This document shows, in pieces, positions 42,746-51,456 of a stretch of 64,000 nt of DNA. This stretch comes from Sulfurovum zhangzhouensis (GTDB lineage Bacteria > Campylobacterota > Campylobacteria > Campylobacterales > Sulfurovaceae). The DNA lies in NCBI RefSeq assembly GCF_030347965.1, contig NZ_JAQIBD010000001.1, positions 806,001 to 870,000 of the forward strand, written 5' to 3'. A program made the position numbers and the translations under genes. Within the stretch, counting starts at the first letter, position 1; the number at the start of each line of letters is the position of its first letter. The notes below the pieces were generated by a model that was not told the origin of the DNA, did not search any database, and saw only the letters and a program-made list of their open reading frames with translations.

Positions 42746-43750
42746 TCACACCACTTCCCTTGGTATATCAGAAGAGAGTGCAGTCATGATCTCATAAGAT
42801 ATTGTTTCAAAATGTTTCGCTGCTTTTTGTGCATCATCCATAATGCATAGTGACTCTTTTTCACTCTCAAAGCTTATCAGGTCCATTGATACCCGTCCCA
42901 GTACTTCCAATCCTTCACTTGTCTGATAAGGTGCTTTGTCAGTTGCTCTCAACCATCCGTCACCATACCCGATGTTATATGTAGAGACCACCATATCCTT
43001 TGGAGCAGTATAGTTACCGCCATACCCTACTCTCTGCCCGGCTTTTAGAACTTTAGTAGCAACCTTTTTAGCATAGAGTGTCAGTACCGGTCTTAGATCT
43101 GTCTTATCAAAGCTTTCATGAAGTTCATCATAGCCATATGCAGCGATGCCTGCACGTACCATATCTTCATCGAAACTTCTCGTACGCAGGATCGCTGATG
43201 AGTTATGCGAATGAAACCGTACATTGTCAAACCCGCGTTCATTGACTCTCTGCTTTACAAGTGCAAAGTACTTTCGTTGCCAAAAATAGTCTGAACCCAG
43301 TTCATCTGCAGACTTGAAATGGGTCATTACACCTACCAGGTTCAAACCCTTTTCAGTAATCATATCCAGCGCTTCATCCAGTTCGCTGATTGCAACACCG
43401 TTACGGTGCATACCGGTATCTACTTTGAGTTCTACACGACACCCTTTTTCCATACCGGATAACTGCTCGATGCTATTGATCGCAAAACTGCATACCTCAT
43501 CTACCCTGCTTTCACCTGCAAGTACAAGTACACTCTCAAAGAACTCTTTGACCTCATCAGCTTCAGTGAGATCACGTACAACCGCATGTTTGATACCATA
43601 CTCACTAGCCAGCTTGGCTATCAGTTTGAGGCCATGTCCATAGGCATTGTCTTTTAATACAATGGCTATTTTTTCTTTAGAGCCGGTTTTTAGCGCTATT
43701 TGGTTAAGATTATGATAAAAGTTTTGTCTATTGATCGTTATATATGCCAT
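42746..43750 (-). CDS. alr: alanine racemase Alr
   Basis: Alr is the PLP enzyme that makes D-alanine for peptidoglycan. I begin the 334-aa protein at [11 protein letters not shown], because the upstream extension to 43903 is hydrophobic, not Alr-like, and covers a separate plus-strand ORF. The PLP lysine is in [11 protein letters not shown] (about residues 30-40), and the second catalytic Tyr lies in the [10 protein letters not shown] region (about 237-246). HSHNSSAIL and [10 protein letters not shown] are family blocks. The length is slightly under the usual 350-370 but typical for Campylobacterota. Confidence 0.95.
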   Translation of the reverse strand: MAYITINRQNFYHNLNQIALKTGSKEKIAIVLKDNAYGHGLKLIAKLASEYGIKHAVVRDLTEADEVKEFFESVLVLAGESRVDEVCSFAINSIEQLSGMEKGCRVELKVDTGMHRNGVAISELDEALDMITEKGLNLVGVMTHFKSADELGSDYFWQRKYFALVKQRVNERGFDNVRFHSHNSSAILRTRSFDEDMVRAGIAAYGYDELHESFDKTDLRPVLTLYAKKVATKVLKAGQRVGYGGNYTAPKDMVVSTYNIGYGDGWLRATDKAPYQTSEGLEVLGRVSMDLISFESEKESLCIMDDAQKAAKHFETISYEIMTALSSDIPREVV

Positions 43751-43802
43751 GATGGAATTATACCCCAAATAGACAAAAATCACCCCTGCATAAAGGTAAA
43801 AA

Positions 43803-43940
43803 ATGGATTGGATAACAATTCTTGAAATTATCGCTATGATCTTAACAGTGGTGATTCTATTCGCTCTACTCAAAGAGTTGAAAAAAAATATAAAAGATTC
43901 CAATAATGGGAAAAAAAATGAAAGGTGCGATTTAGACTAA
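43803..43940 (+). CDS. candidate 45-aa single-pass membrane protein
   Basis: A short ORF begins [20 protein letters not shown], a single hydrophobic helix, followed by a Lys/Asn-rich cytoplasmic-type tail. Its TAA shares a base with the ATG of the agmatine deiminase gene (TAATG), a coupling arrangement that supports real translation. It is divergent from alr. No family is recognised, and the Shine-Dalgarno (AAAGG) is modest. Confidence 0.5.
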   Translation: MDWITILEIIAMILTVVILFALLKELKKNIKDSNNGKKNERCDLD

Positions 43941-44953
43941 TGAAACGTATGATTGCAGAATGGGAAAAACAAAGGCTTGTACTATTATCATTCCCGCACA
44001 AAGAAACAGACTGGCACGATCCTGAAGATGAAAAAAGTTTAGAGGAGGCACTTAGCCCATTTATCCGTATTGCACAGGCTATTGCCTATGCTGAGCCTGT
44101 ATATATTATCTGTAATGACAAACAGAAAATAGCAGACATGTTCTGTTCTACCCGCAACATGACATTTATCGAAATACCAACCAATGATACATGGATACGA
44201 GACTACGGATATATCTCTATCCAAGAAGGAGATGAAGTAAAATTACTTGACTTCACTTTTGACGGATGGGGAGGTAAGTTTGAAGCAGGTCTTGACAACA
44301 GTGTCAACACCATCCTTCACAAAATGGGTTATATGGGTACCACGCCGCTTGAGACAATCAACTTCGTTTTGGAAGGCGGTTCACTGGAGAGTGACGGAGA
44401 GGGAACGATCCTCACTACTTCTGAGTGTCTCTGCAACCCAAATAGAAACGGTGGTTTGAGCAAAGAAGACGTAGAAGCAAAGCTTCAAGAAACGCTTGGT
44501 ACGACAAGAGTATTATGGCTTGATCATGGTTATCTGGCAGGAGATGACACCGATTCGCATATCGATACCTTGGCACGTTTTGTCAACAGAGATACCATCA
44601 TGTATGTCAAGTGTGATGATCAAAGTGATGAGCATTATGATGAATTAAAAAAGATGGAAGAACAACTTCAAACTTTCAAAATGGTCGATGGGACACCTTA
44701 CAACCTGGTAGCACTTCCAATGAGTGATGCGATTTACGATGAAGAGGGTGACCGCCTACCTGCTACCTATGCAAACTTTTTGATCACCAATAACGCAATC
44801 ATCTACCCAACATACGGTACTGCACAAGATAAAGTTGCCCATGAGGTATTTACATCACAGTTTCCAAACAGAGAGATCATTCCGGTCAATTGTCTAAAAC
44901 TGATAGAACAGGGAGGAAGCCTGCACTGTTCAACAATGCAGGTAGCCTACTAA
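43940..44953 (+). CDS. aguA: agmatine deiminase AguA
   Basis: AguA hydrolyses agmatine to N-carbamoylputrescine and ammonia, in the pentein fold. I start the 337-aa protein at the ATG coupled to the small upstream ORF; a GTG five codons earlier is possible. Signature blocks are TWIRDYGYI (about residues 77-85), FVLEGGSLESDG (about 140-151), GDDTDSHIDTLARF (catalytic His) and GGSLHCSTMQV near the C-terminus with the nucleophilic Cys. Together with the amidase at 45782 it gives the agmatine route to putrescine. Confidence 0.95.
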   Translation: MKRMIAEWEKQRLVLLSFPHKETDWHDPEDEKSLEEALSPFIRIAQAIAYAEPVYIICNDKQKIADMFCSTRNMTFIEIPTNDTWIRDYGYISIQEGDEVKLLDFTFDGWGGKFEAGLDNSVNTILHKMGYMGTTPLETINFVLEGGSLESDGEGTILTTSECLCNPNRNGGLSKEDVEAKLQETLGTTRVLWLDHGYLAGDDTDSHIDTLARFVNRDTIMYVKCDDQSDEHYDELKKMEEQLQTFKMVDGTPYNLVALPMSDAIYDEEGDRLPATYANFLITNNAIIYPTYGTAQDKVAHEVFTSQFPNREIIPVNCLKLIEQGGSLHCSTMQVAY

Positions 44954-44955
44954 CG

Positions 44956-45579
44956 CTACATACTGCGTCCGAAGTTTTGTGCCCAGTAGGTTTGATACTG
45001 ATCATTTGAAGGATAGTATGCCATACCTACTTCTGTAAAGTGCTCGCTCATGAGGTTTTTACAGTGTTCATCACTGCGCAGCCATGCATCCATTGCCGCT
45101 TGTGTTGAGTGCTGTCCTGCAGCAATATTTTCACCGATAGCACGCCACTGATAATCTGCATAGCTCATACGATCTCTTAATTTACTTCCATGTCCCAGCC
45201 CCATCTCAACAGCAGCTCTATCATTTCTGCTGCCTGAACCATCATGGCTAAAGTGGCTGCTCTTGGCCATATCATAGCTGTGCTCATATGCTGCATCATA
45301 AAGTTTATCACTCCAAGCTAATGGCTGTACCGGTCCCATATTTCCGTACTTTCCACATGATCTTCTCTCTGAACGGATTTGATTGATTCTGGTAAGAAAT
45401 TCTTTTTGCTGCGCTTTAGTTATAACAGAAGGATAAGCATGTGCTATCTTTTTGGTACTTTGCTGAGAAGTATGACTTTTGTCTGTATTAATGATAGTGA
45501 CATGTGCAACCTTGGTTGAACCACATCCTGAAAAGAGCAAAATTGTAGCAGATAATAGTGCAAAACTTGTACTTTTCAT
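44956..45579 (-). CDS. CAP/SCP-domain (YkwD-like) lipoprotein
   Basis: This 207-aa protein has a lipobox (LLFSGCGSTK, Cys at about residue 19). Its CAP domain carries the expected blocks LAWSDKLYDAAYEHSYDMAKSSHFSHDGSG (His in SHFSH), IGENIAAGQ, HCKNLMSEHFTEVGMAYY and YWAQNFGR. Bacterial CAP proteins are exported and poorly understood; proposed roles include cell-wall or lipid binding. The long leader upstream contains a GEMM-like aptamer, so expression may follow cyclic di-GMP. It converges on aguA with a 2-nt gap. Confidence 0.9.
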   Translation of the reverse strand: MKSTSFALLSATILLFSGCGSTKVAHVTIINTDKSHTSQQSTKKIAHAYPSVITKAQQKEFLTRINQIRSERRSCGKYGNMGPVQPLAWSDKLYDAAYEHSYDMAKSSHFSHDGSGSRNDRAAVEMGLGHGSKLRDRMSYADYQWRAIGENIAAGQHSTQAAMDAWLRSDEHCKNLMSEHFTEVGMAYYPSNDQYQTYWAQNFGRSM

Positions 45580-45636
45580 ACACTTCTTCCTTTGATTCGA
45601 AATATATTAGGAAAAGTAAAAGTTACATGCATCTAT

Positions 45637-45718
45637 AAATGTGCAACCTGGCAATCTTAACTATGAAGACCCATGGCTTTCCGTCCATATCTCACGATAT
45701 GTTTGGCTTTTAACATTT
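45637..45718 (-). promoter_or_regulatory. probable cyclic di-GMP-I (GEMM) riboswitch, minus strand
   Basis: Read on the minus strand, an outer stem (AAATGT with ACATTT) encloses two hairpins. The first is CATATC-GTGA-GATATG with a GNRA tetraloop, directly followed by GGACGGAAAGCC. The second is GGGTCTT and AAGATTGCC, followed by AGGTTGCAC. This matches the GEMM plan of a GNRA-capped P1, the conserved GGACGCAAAGCC joining strand and a P2 with GGGTCT and GCCGGGTTRCC. Deviations are GACGG instead of GACGC and a weak P1a. A CTTTTCC segment downstream could mask the GGAAGAAG Shine-Dalgarno of the CAP gene. Confidence 0.62.
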
Positions 45719-45781
45719 CCTTATACATACTATATAAAAATAGAGTTTAATAAAAAATAAAATTATGTTAAAATTTCTTTT

Positions 45782-46657
45782 ATGAAAACAGCACTTATTC
45801 AACAAAAATTTTATGGAAATAAAACCGATACTATCAACGCTACTACCTCCAAAATAGAAGAGGCTGCAAAGAACGGAGCAGAGCTTATTGTACTTCAGGA
45901 ACTTCATCAGAATGAATACTTCTGTCAAAGTGAGGATACCAAGTTTTTTGACTATGCCGCTAACTTTGATGAAGATGTAGCTTACTGGTCAGAGGTGGCA
46001 AAAGCCAACTCTGTCGTACTTGTAACTTCACTCTTTGAGAGACGTACAGCAGGTCTCTACCATAATACGGCTGTGGTGTTTGAAAAGGATGGTAAAGTCG
46101 CAGGCAGATACCGTAAGATGCATATCCCTGATGACCCTGGATTTTATGAGAAGTTCTACTTTACACCTGGAGATCTTGGTTTTGAACCGATAGATACTTC
46201 TGTAGGTAGACTTGGCTTACTTGTCTGTTGGGATCAGTGGTATCCAGAAGCAGCCAGAGCGATGACCCTTCGCGGTGCAGAGATTCTTATCTACCCGACA
46301 GCGATCGGATGGTTCGATGCAGATAGTGAAGATGAGAAAGCACGTCAGGTAGAGAGCTGGATCACGATCCAACGTTCCCATGCGATTGCCAATGGTATCC
46401 CTGTTATTTCATGCAACCGTGTAGGTTTTGAAGCAGACAGTGCAGGCGTAATGGATGGTATACGTTTCTGGGGTAACTCTTTTGTTGCAGGAGCCCAGGG
46501 AGAGATCATCGTGCAGGCCGGGAGTGAGAACGAAGAGATACTTTATGCAGATATCGACCATGCACGTACCAAAGAAGTACGCGATATCTGGCCATTCCTT
46601 CGTGACAGACGTATCGAGTCTTATGGTTGTCTGCTTAAACGTTTTTGTGATGAATAA
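45782..46657 (+). CDS. aguB: N-carbamoylputrescine amidase AguB
   Basis: AguB is a nitrilase-superfamily amidase that hydrolyses N-carbamoylputrescine to putrescine, CO2 and ammonia. The catalytic triad is visible: Glu in VLQELHQNEYF (about residue 41), Lys in YRKMHIPDDPGFYEKFYF (about 117) and Cys in LLVCWDQWYPEAAR (about 152). The NEYFCQ and WFDADSEDEKARQVESW segments fit the plant/AguB-type subgroup. At 291 aa it has the usual length. It is divergent from the CAP lipoprotein gene and is functionally linked to aguA, 0.8 kb away. Confidence 0.95.
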   Translation: MKTALIQQKFYGNKTDTINATTSKIEEAAKNGAELIVLQELHQNEYFCQSEDTKFFDYAANFDEDVAYWSEVAKANSVVLVTSLFERRTAGLYHNTAVVFEKDGKVAGRYRKMHIPDDPGFYEKFYFTPGDLGFEPIDTSVGRLGLLVCWDQWYPEAARAMTLRGAEILIYPTAIGWFDADSEDEKARQVESWITIQRSHAIANGIPVISCNRVGFEADSAGVMDGIRFWGNSFVAGAQGEIIVQAGSENEEILYADIDHARTKEVRDIWPFLRDRRIESYGCLLKRFCDE

Positions 46658-46714
46658 TTTATCTTTATTATAATTTGATACAATATTCAAAAATTTTACA
46701 ATCGGAGAAACAAG

Positions 46715-47200
46715 ATGTATAATGTGACCCCTGTTGCAAAAGGTGAGGCAGTACACTTTAAAATGCCAGACCCTGCATTCTATGAAGCATTGGGTTATGA
46801 GGGAATGAAGGATCTAATGTATCGTTTTTATGATGAGATCTATGATAGTTCTATCGCCAACTTTTTTCCTCAGGATGAAGAGGAATTTGAAAAAGTAAAA
46901 GAGAAAAATGCACGCTTTTTTATCCAACTGTGCGGTGGACCAAAGGTGCATACTGAATCAATAGGACAAGATCTCACTGAGTATATGATTCGTCTGCATG
47001 ATGAGTTCTCTATCTATGAGAAAAGTCGTTATGAGTGGCTGGGATGTATGGAAACAGCCCTTCGTGAGACCGATATCCCCCAAGAGCTGAAAGACAGTTT
47101 CTGGGAATACGTTGAAGCCTTTTCAAAACTTACTGTCAATAGTTTTACGGATGGAAGCCATTATTATGCTGCCTATACACAGGCAATACAAGATAAATAA
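46715..47200 (+). CDS. truncated hemoglobin (group II-like)
   Basis: This 161-aa globin-fold protein has the block MYRFYDEIYDSSIANFFPQ (B-E region), FFIQLCGGPKVH, the probable proximal His in MIRLHDEFSI (about residue 95) and the Trp in RYEWLGCMETAL typical of group II. It carries short N- and C-terminal extensions. Such proteins bind oxygen or nitric oxide and protect against nitrosative stress. A hairpin terminator follows 9 nt after the stop codon. Confidence 0.85.
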   Translation: MYNVTPVAKGEAVHFKMPDPAFYEALGYEGMKDLMYRFYDEIYDSSIANFFPQDEEEFEKVKEKNARFFIQLCGGPKVHTESIGQDLTEYMIRLHDEFSIYEKSRYEWLGCMETALRETDIPQELKDSFWEYVEAFSKLTVNSFTDGSHYYAAYTQAIQDK

Positions 47201-47208
47201 GATTAAGG

Positions 47209-47224
47209 GTGCATCATAATGCAC
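47209..47224. terminator. bidirectional terminator between the globin and Nudix genes
   Basis: GTGCAT and ATGCAC form a 6-bp stem with a CATA loop in the short gap between two convergent genes. Pairs of A/T with flanking AAGG and CTCT extend it slightly. Confidence 0.6.
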
Positions 47225-47237
47225 TCTCAATCTTTAC

Positions 47238-47813
47238 TTACAAAACCCTGTTCTTATTTTCAAACCACCACATAAACGCAAACATTAATCCAGGAGTTTT
47301 TGCTACTGTTTCATCAAAAATAAATGATTTTGCTTCCTTCACTGGCAGATAAATGACCTCGATCTGTTCGTCATCCACACCCCCGCCTTCAGAGACCTTC
47401 ACGCTTTCATCTACTTCTGTATAGTAAAGCATTTGTTTACTTCCTGCAAAGCCTACAGAAGTATGAAAAGAGGTGATCTTTTCTATCTGATCTACAGTTA
47501 CTCTATAACCGCACTCCTCTTCTATCTCTTCAGATGCGATATGCATCAATGAGAGATTTTTGTCTACGATACCTGCACATAGTTCGATCGTAAGTCCGAG
47601 ATTATTGTTAAGATAAACTGCCGGCCTAAACTGCTGCACCAATACAAATGCATCTTTTGTTTTATGATAGATCAGTATCGCAACACTATCGTGTGCCTCT
47701 ACAATCTCCCAACTTTTTGCTATGCCGTTTTGTTGATAAGTTGCTAATGATGTGGTAATGAACTTTGGGTCTTCAAGCGGTTTGAGCTGAAAAGACTTGA
47801 TCTCATTTTTCAT
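47238..47813 (-). CDS. Nudix hydrolase (NUDT14/UDP-sugar or ADP-ribose pyrophosphatase-like)
   Basis: This 191-aa protein contains a Nudix box, CAGIVDKNLSLMHIASEEIEEECGY in outline (key residues GIVDK and EEIEEECGY). The first Glu of the consensus is replaced by Leu and the Arg by Glu. The same deviations, and the preceding FRPAVYL block, occur in the NUDT14-type UDP-glucose pyrophosphatases, so a nucleotide-sugar substrate is more likely than 8-oxo-dGTP. It is 3 nt downstream of the M23 peptidase gene and probably co-transcribed with it. Confidence 0.85.
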   Translation of the reverse strand: MKNEIKSFQLKPLEDPKFITTSLATYQQNGIAKSWEIVEAHDSVAILIYHKTKDAFVLVQQFRPAVYLNNNLGLTIELCAGIVDKNLSLMHIASEEIEEECGYRVTVDQIEKITSFHTSVGFAGSKQMLYYTEVDESVKVSEGGGVDDEQIEVIYLPVKEAKSFIFDETVAKTPGLMFAFMWWFENKNRVL

Positions 47814-47816
47814 TCA

Positions 47817-49037
47817 TTATCCACCTATTCTTGACTGCTTTGAAGTTGTCTCATCCCATACATACGTACTGCTGTTTGAATCAATCAGCTTAACCAGCTT
47901 TTCTTTGTTCACCTTGGCATGTTTAATGACCACTTTCGTAAACTTTTTCTGATTCAAAGAAGCCCTCTGAAGATTACTCATCGGGTTCACCCACCTTCCA
48001 TTCTTCTGAAGACCGAAATGAAGATGCGGTCCTGTACTTCTACCGGTATTTCCTACATACCCGATAATTTGGCCTTTTTTAACTTGCTGTCCTCTATGTA
48101 CATTCATACGGCTTTGGTGAGCATAAAGTGACTCATATCCTTTTGGATGCTTGATCTTCACCACATTACCGTATCCGTTCATCCATCCTGCATAACTCAC
48201 TGTCCCGTCATATACGGCTAAAAGAGGCGTACCTCTTTTTGCACCGAAATCTGTTCCGTGATGAGGGCGGTAACACTTTAAGATAGGGTGCCATCTTCTA
48301 AAGGTGAAACTTGAGGTGATACGTGCATGTCTAAGAGGCATACCAAATGTTTTTGTGCGATCTTGAAAAGGTACCAGATGAATAAAATTTCCCTCATTGT
48401 TAAAGCTTGTATTTTCTGCACCTTCAAGGTGTCCGTATCCGTCTTTATCTGCATAAATAAATTTCGTTTTACCACGTGTAGTAAGTTTCACTACTTCGAT
48501 ATCAGGCATATGGTAAATTTCTCCCAGCCTAGTACGCTGAGTATAATTAAACGCTATCTGATCACCTTTTGCCAACGATCTAGTATTGATCGTATTTTTG
48601 AGTACCTGCCCCACTCGTTTGGCGATCTTTGCTTGTTTTATGGTATTAAGGGTGTCTGTATAAGGATTAGAATTGATCTCAATATTTGCAAAATACTCAT
48701 TCTCTTCATAAACTATCGGGATAATGTCAAAAACATATTTACCTTTGCGTTTGTCCTTGTAAAGATGGATCTGCATTTCGTCGTTGATAGGGATCAGGGA
48801 TTGTAACAAGATGTTACCAGATTCACTCAGTTCATAAAACTTTGTATTGCTTTGGATTTCAGATAAAAACTGTTGATCTTCTTTAGAGATATCATTGATA
48901 AGGTCAATTGAAATATTATGTGCTTCAAGATAGTGTGAAAACGTTTGCCCTTTTTCCCAATTCTCCTGTGTTACTTTTGCACCAAAAAGAGAAGTCACTG
49001 CAAAAAGTATCGTAACAATACTTTTAAACATTGACAT
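47817..49037 (-). CDS. M23 family zinc metallopeptidase (Csd1/Csd3-type)
   Basis: This 406-aa exported protein has a signal peptide (cleavage near LFG-AK). Its catalytic LytM domain at about residues 250-370 carries the metal ligands in HHGTDFG (His and Asp) and TGPHLHFGL (HxH). The N-terminal half resembles the inhibitory and linker domains of the Helicobacter cell-shape proteins Csd1 to Csd3. These endopeptidases or carboxypeptidases cut peptidoglycan stem peptides and help set helical or curved shape. A short C-terminal tail follows the catalytic domain. Confidence 0.92.
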   Translation of the reverse strand: MSMFKSIVTILFAVTSLFGAKVTQENWEKGQTFSHYLEAHNISIDLINDISKEDQQFLSEIQSNTKFYELSESGNILLQSLIPINDEMQIHLYKDKRKGKYVFDIIPIVYEENEYFANIEINSNPYTDTLNTIKQAKIAKRVGQVLKNTINTRSLAKGDQIAFNYTQRTRLGEIYHMPDIEVVKLTTRGKTKFIYADKDGYGHLEGAENTSFNNEGNFIHLVPFQDRTKTFGMPLRHARITSSFTFRRWHPILKCYRPHHGTDFGAKRGTPLLAVYDGTVSYAGWMNGYGNVVKIKHPKGYESLYAHQSRMNVHRGQQVKKGQIIGYVGNTGRSTGPHLHFGLQKNGRWVNPMSNLQRASLNQKKFTKVVIKHAKVNKEKLVKLIDSNSSTYVWDETTSKQSRIGG

Positions 49038-49202
49038 CCTTTACCTCAATATACTTCATTTTGATCATACTTAATTCTTCCTATCTTGCTTAGTACGGCC
49101 ATCATTATAACTTAAATAAATTAAGGAGACCATCAGAAGATTATGGAACTTTTACTCTTTTATTTGTATAATCAAGCTAATATTATCCACAAAAGGTTTG
49201 TT

Positions 49203-49889
49203 ATGCGTAAGTTCGCTCTTATTACTTTATTTTCTATACCGCTCTTTTCAGGCTTTTTCCCTTCTACCGTACAAACATCGGTGGCTGATGCAGATCAAAA
49301 ACAACTTAAGTTGAAACAAGCTCTGCCTCTTAACGGGATGAGCGGTGTCGTGATACATAATTATGGGAAGAGTGCCCAGGCTATTACAAGTTACGTGATC
49401 CAGACCAACCAAGATGGCTCGGCAAAATCAATAAAGCATAGTGTGATAGATCATGAACAACTGCCGACAATCAAAACTCCTATCACAAGAGGTGATAAAG
49501 TCATAGGGGGGTATATGTATCAAAACGTACTGCTTTTGGCTCCCGATGCAGAAACTTATGCAAAAATCACAAAACAATATAATAAAAACTGGATACATCC
49601 GGACCTTTACGCCCTTTTCCTCTCAGTTGAAGGTGACAAAGTACCAAGCAGAGAAAATCTTTCCGAATTTGCCAAAGCCTATCAAGTTGGACTTGTATTC
49701 ATTGTACGCAACGGTACTGCGGTACTGCTAGATCCTGTATCTAAAAAGATCATCAATGAGCAAAAGTTAGATAATCTGCCTAAAACAGGAAAGTTTCCTT
49801 TCTTTTCTCGTTTCGAGAAGATAGAATCCGGTTGGTTTGATTTTAATGAGGATGAAAATGACTACTACAAAACAATGGAACAACTTTAA
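49203..49889 (+). CDS. PgbA-N-domain protein (plasminogen-binding protein family)
   Basis: I start this 228-aa protein at the ATG of MRKFALITLFSIPLF, a signal peptide cleaved near SGFFPS; the longer ORF from 49143 adds a hydrophobic stretch without a Shine-Dalgarno. The fold blocks LNGMSGVVIHNYG, GDKVIGGYMYQNVLLLAPD, WIHPDLYALFLS and FSRFEKIESGWFD match the N-terminal domain of Helicobacter PgbA/PgbB. The Lys-rich C-terminal repeat that binds plasminogen in those pathogens is missing, so plasminogen binding should not be assumed. The role is unknown. Confidence 0.82.
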   Translation: MRKFALITLFSIPLFSGFFPSTVQTSVADADQKQLKLKQALPLNGMSGVVIHNYGKSAQAITSYVIQTNQDGSAKSIKHSVIDHEQLPTIKTPITRGDKVIGGYMYQNVLLLAPDAETYAKITKQYNKNWIHPDLYALFLSVEGDKVPSRENLSEFAKAYQVGLVFIVRNGTAVLLDPVSKKIINEQKLDNLPKTGKFPFFSRFEKIESGWFDFNEDENDYYKTMEQL

Positions 49890-49970
49890 AGTATAGAAAA
49901 AATATTTAAAATGCGATTGAATGACTTCTAAACAGATCATTAAATCACCCGATATTTAAAAAGGAATTTT

Positions 49971-51356
49971 ATGCTAGACGCAAAACACATCAAAGCTTTG
50001 GAAAATATGGTAGGCAAAGAAAATGTCTATTCTGACAAAGCACATCTTATCGCTTATTCATATGATGCAACACGTACGCGTTATGAACCTGATGCGGTCG
50101 TTTTCCCACGTAATGAAGAAGATGTCAGTCATATCCTGGCGTATTGTAATGAACACAAGATTGTGATCACTCCACGCGGGGCAGGTTCAGGATTTACAGG
50201 GGGAGCACTTCCGACAAATGGCGGCATTACTTTAGCCATGGAAAAACATATGAACAAGATCCTCGAGATCGATATGGAAAATATGGTTGCAGTCGTTCAA
50301 CCGGGTGTGGTCAATATGGATCTTCAAAAAGCGGCTGAAGAGGTAGGACTTTTTTATCCACCTGATCCTGCGAGCGAATCATATTCGACACTAGGTGGGA
50401 ATGTGAGTGAAAATGCCGGTGGTATGCGTGCTGCAAAATACGGAATTACTAAAGACTATGTTATGGCATTGCGTGCAGTACGTCCAAATGGAGATATCAT
50501 TCGTGCAGGGAAACGTACTATCAAAGATGTAGCTGGATATAACATTGCCGGTATCCTCATCGCCAGTGAAGGTACATTGGCAGTTATCACTGAGATCACA
50601 CTCAAACTGATACCAAAACCTAAATACACCAAAGCCTACATGGGTATCTTCCCTTCTGTTGAAGATGCAATGAATGCAGTCTTTAAATCACTTGCAGCAG
50701 GAGCAAATCCCGTAGCAATGGAATTTATGGATGACCTGGTAGTACATGCTCTTAAAGAGAAACTGGGTATTGAACTGCCTGAAAATGCAGGTGGCCTATT
50801 GATTGGTGATGTGGATGGGAACGTACCGGAAGAGGTAGAGTTCCAACTTGCAACACTTGAAAAATCCTTTAAGGAAAACGGTGCACAGGACTTCGTAGTC
50901 GCACATAACGCCAAAGAGAGAGATGAACTCTGGGTTGCAAGACGTAATGCTTCACCGGTGATCACAATCTACGGCAGCAAAAAACTGAATGAAGACATCT
51001 CTGTACCTAGAAGTATGTTACCTGTAGCATTGAAACGCATCTACGAGATCGGTCACAAGTATGGCTTCAAAGTACCATGTTTTGGACATGCCGGAGATGG
51101 GAATATCCATGTCAACGTTATGGTAGACGGGAGTGATCCAAAACAGCTTGAAGAAGGTCACCACTGTATCGAAGAGATCTTTGAACTGGTCGTGGAGATG
51201 GGCGGTACACTCAGTGGTGAACACGGTATCGGTACAGCCAAAGCACCATTTATGAGTATCGCCTTTAATGAAGAGGAGATACAACTCTTTAAAGATCTCA
51301 AACATGCATTTGATCCAAACAATATTCTCAATCCGGGGAAAATGGCATTGCCATAA
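49971..51356 (+). CDS. glcD: FAD-linked oxidase, glycolate oxidase GlcD/D-lactate dehydrogenase type
   Basis: This 461-aa flavoprotein has the VAO-type FAD-binding domain (PRGAGSGFTGGALP, about residues 68-81, and LGGNVSENAGGMRAAKYG, about 142-159). Its C-terminal FAD-oxidase domain has CFGHAGDGNIHVNVM and LSGEHGIGTAK. It oxidises glycolate or D-lactate to the keto acid, usually with electrons going to a GlcE/GlcF-type Fe-S partner. No such partner is adjacent. The choice between glycolate and D-lactate cannot be made from sequence. Confidence 0.9.
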   Translation: MLDAKHIKALENMVGKENVYSDKAHLIAYSYDATRTRYEPDAVVFPRNEEDVSHILAYCNEHKIVITPRGAGSGFTGGALPTNGGITLAMEKHMNKILEIDMENMVAVVQPGVVNMDLQKAAEEVGLFYPPDPASESYSTLGGNVSENAGGMRAAKYGITKDYVMALRAVRPNGDIIRAGKRTIKDVAGYNIAGILIASEGTLAVITEITLKLIPKPKYTKAYMGIFPSVEDAMNAVFKSLAAGANPVAMEFMDDLVVHALKEKLGIELPENAGGLLIGDVDGNVPEEVEFQLATLEKSFKENGAQDFVVAHNAKERDELWVARRNASPVITIYGSKKLNEDISVPRSMLPVALKRIYEIGHKYGFKVPCFGHAGDGNIHVNVMVDGSDPKQLEEGHHCIEEIFELVVEMGGTLSGEHGIGTAKAPFMSIAFNEEEIQLFKDLKHAFDPNNILNPGKMALP

Positions 51357-51361
51357 TTGGA

Positions 51362-51386
51362 GGGAAGAGCCTCAAGGCTTATTCCC
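51362..51386 (+). terminator. hairpin terminator after glcD
   Basis: GGGAA with TTCCC and AGCC with GGCT form an interrupted stem around a TCAA loop, 6 nt after the glcD stop. The T-run is weak. Confidence 0.5.
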
Positions 51387-51456
51387 CTATACCCATTAAA
51401 TAGTGTGAGCTTTTAAGAATCATCGCTCTTATCGAGTTAACTAAAAAAGGAAGAGA

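Noticed and set aside
43751-43903. N-terminal extension of alanine racemase
   Set aside because: The added 51 residues are hydrophobic, not part of the Alr family, and lie opposite a better-supported plus-strand ORF.
49143-49202. Upstream start of the PgbA-domain protein
   Set aside because: It would place a second hydrophobic stretch before a normal signal peptide and has no ribosome-binding site.
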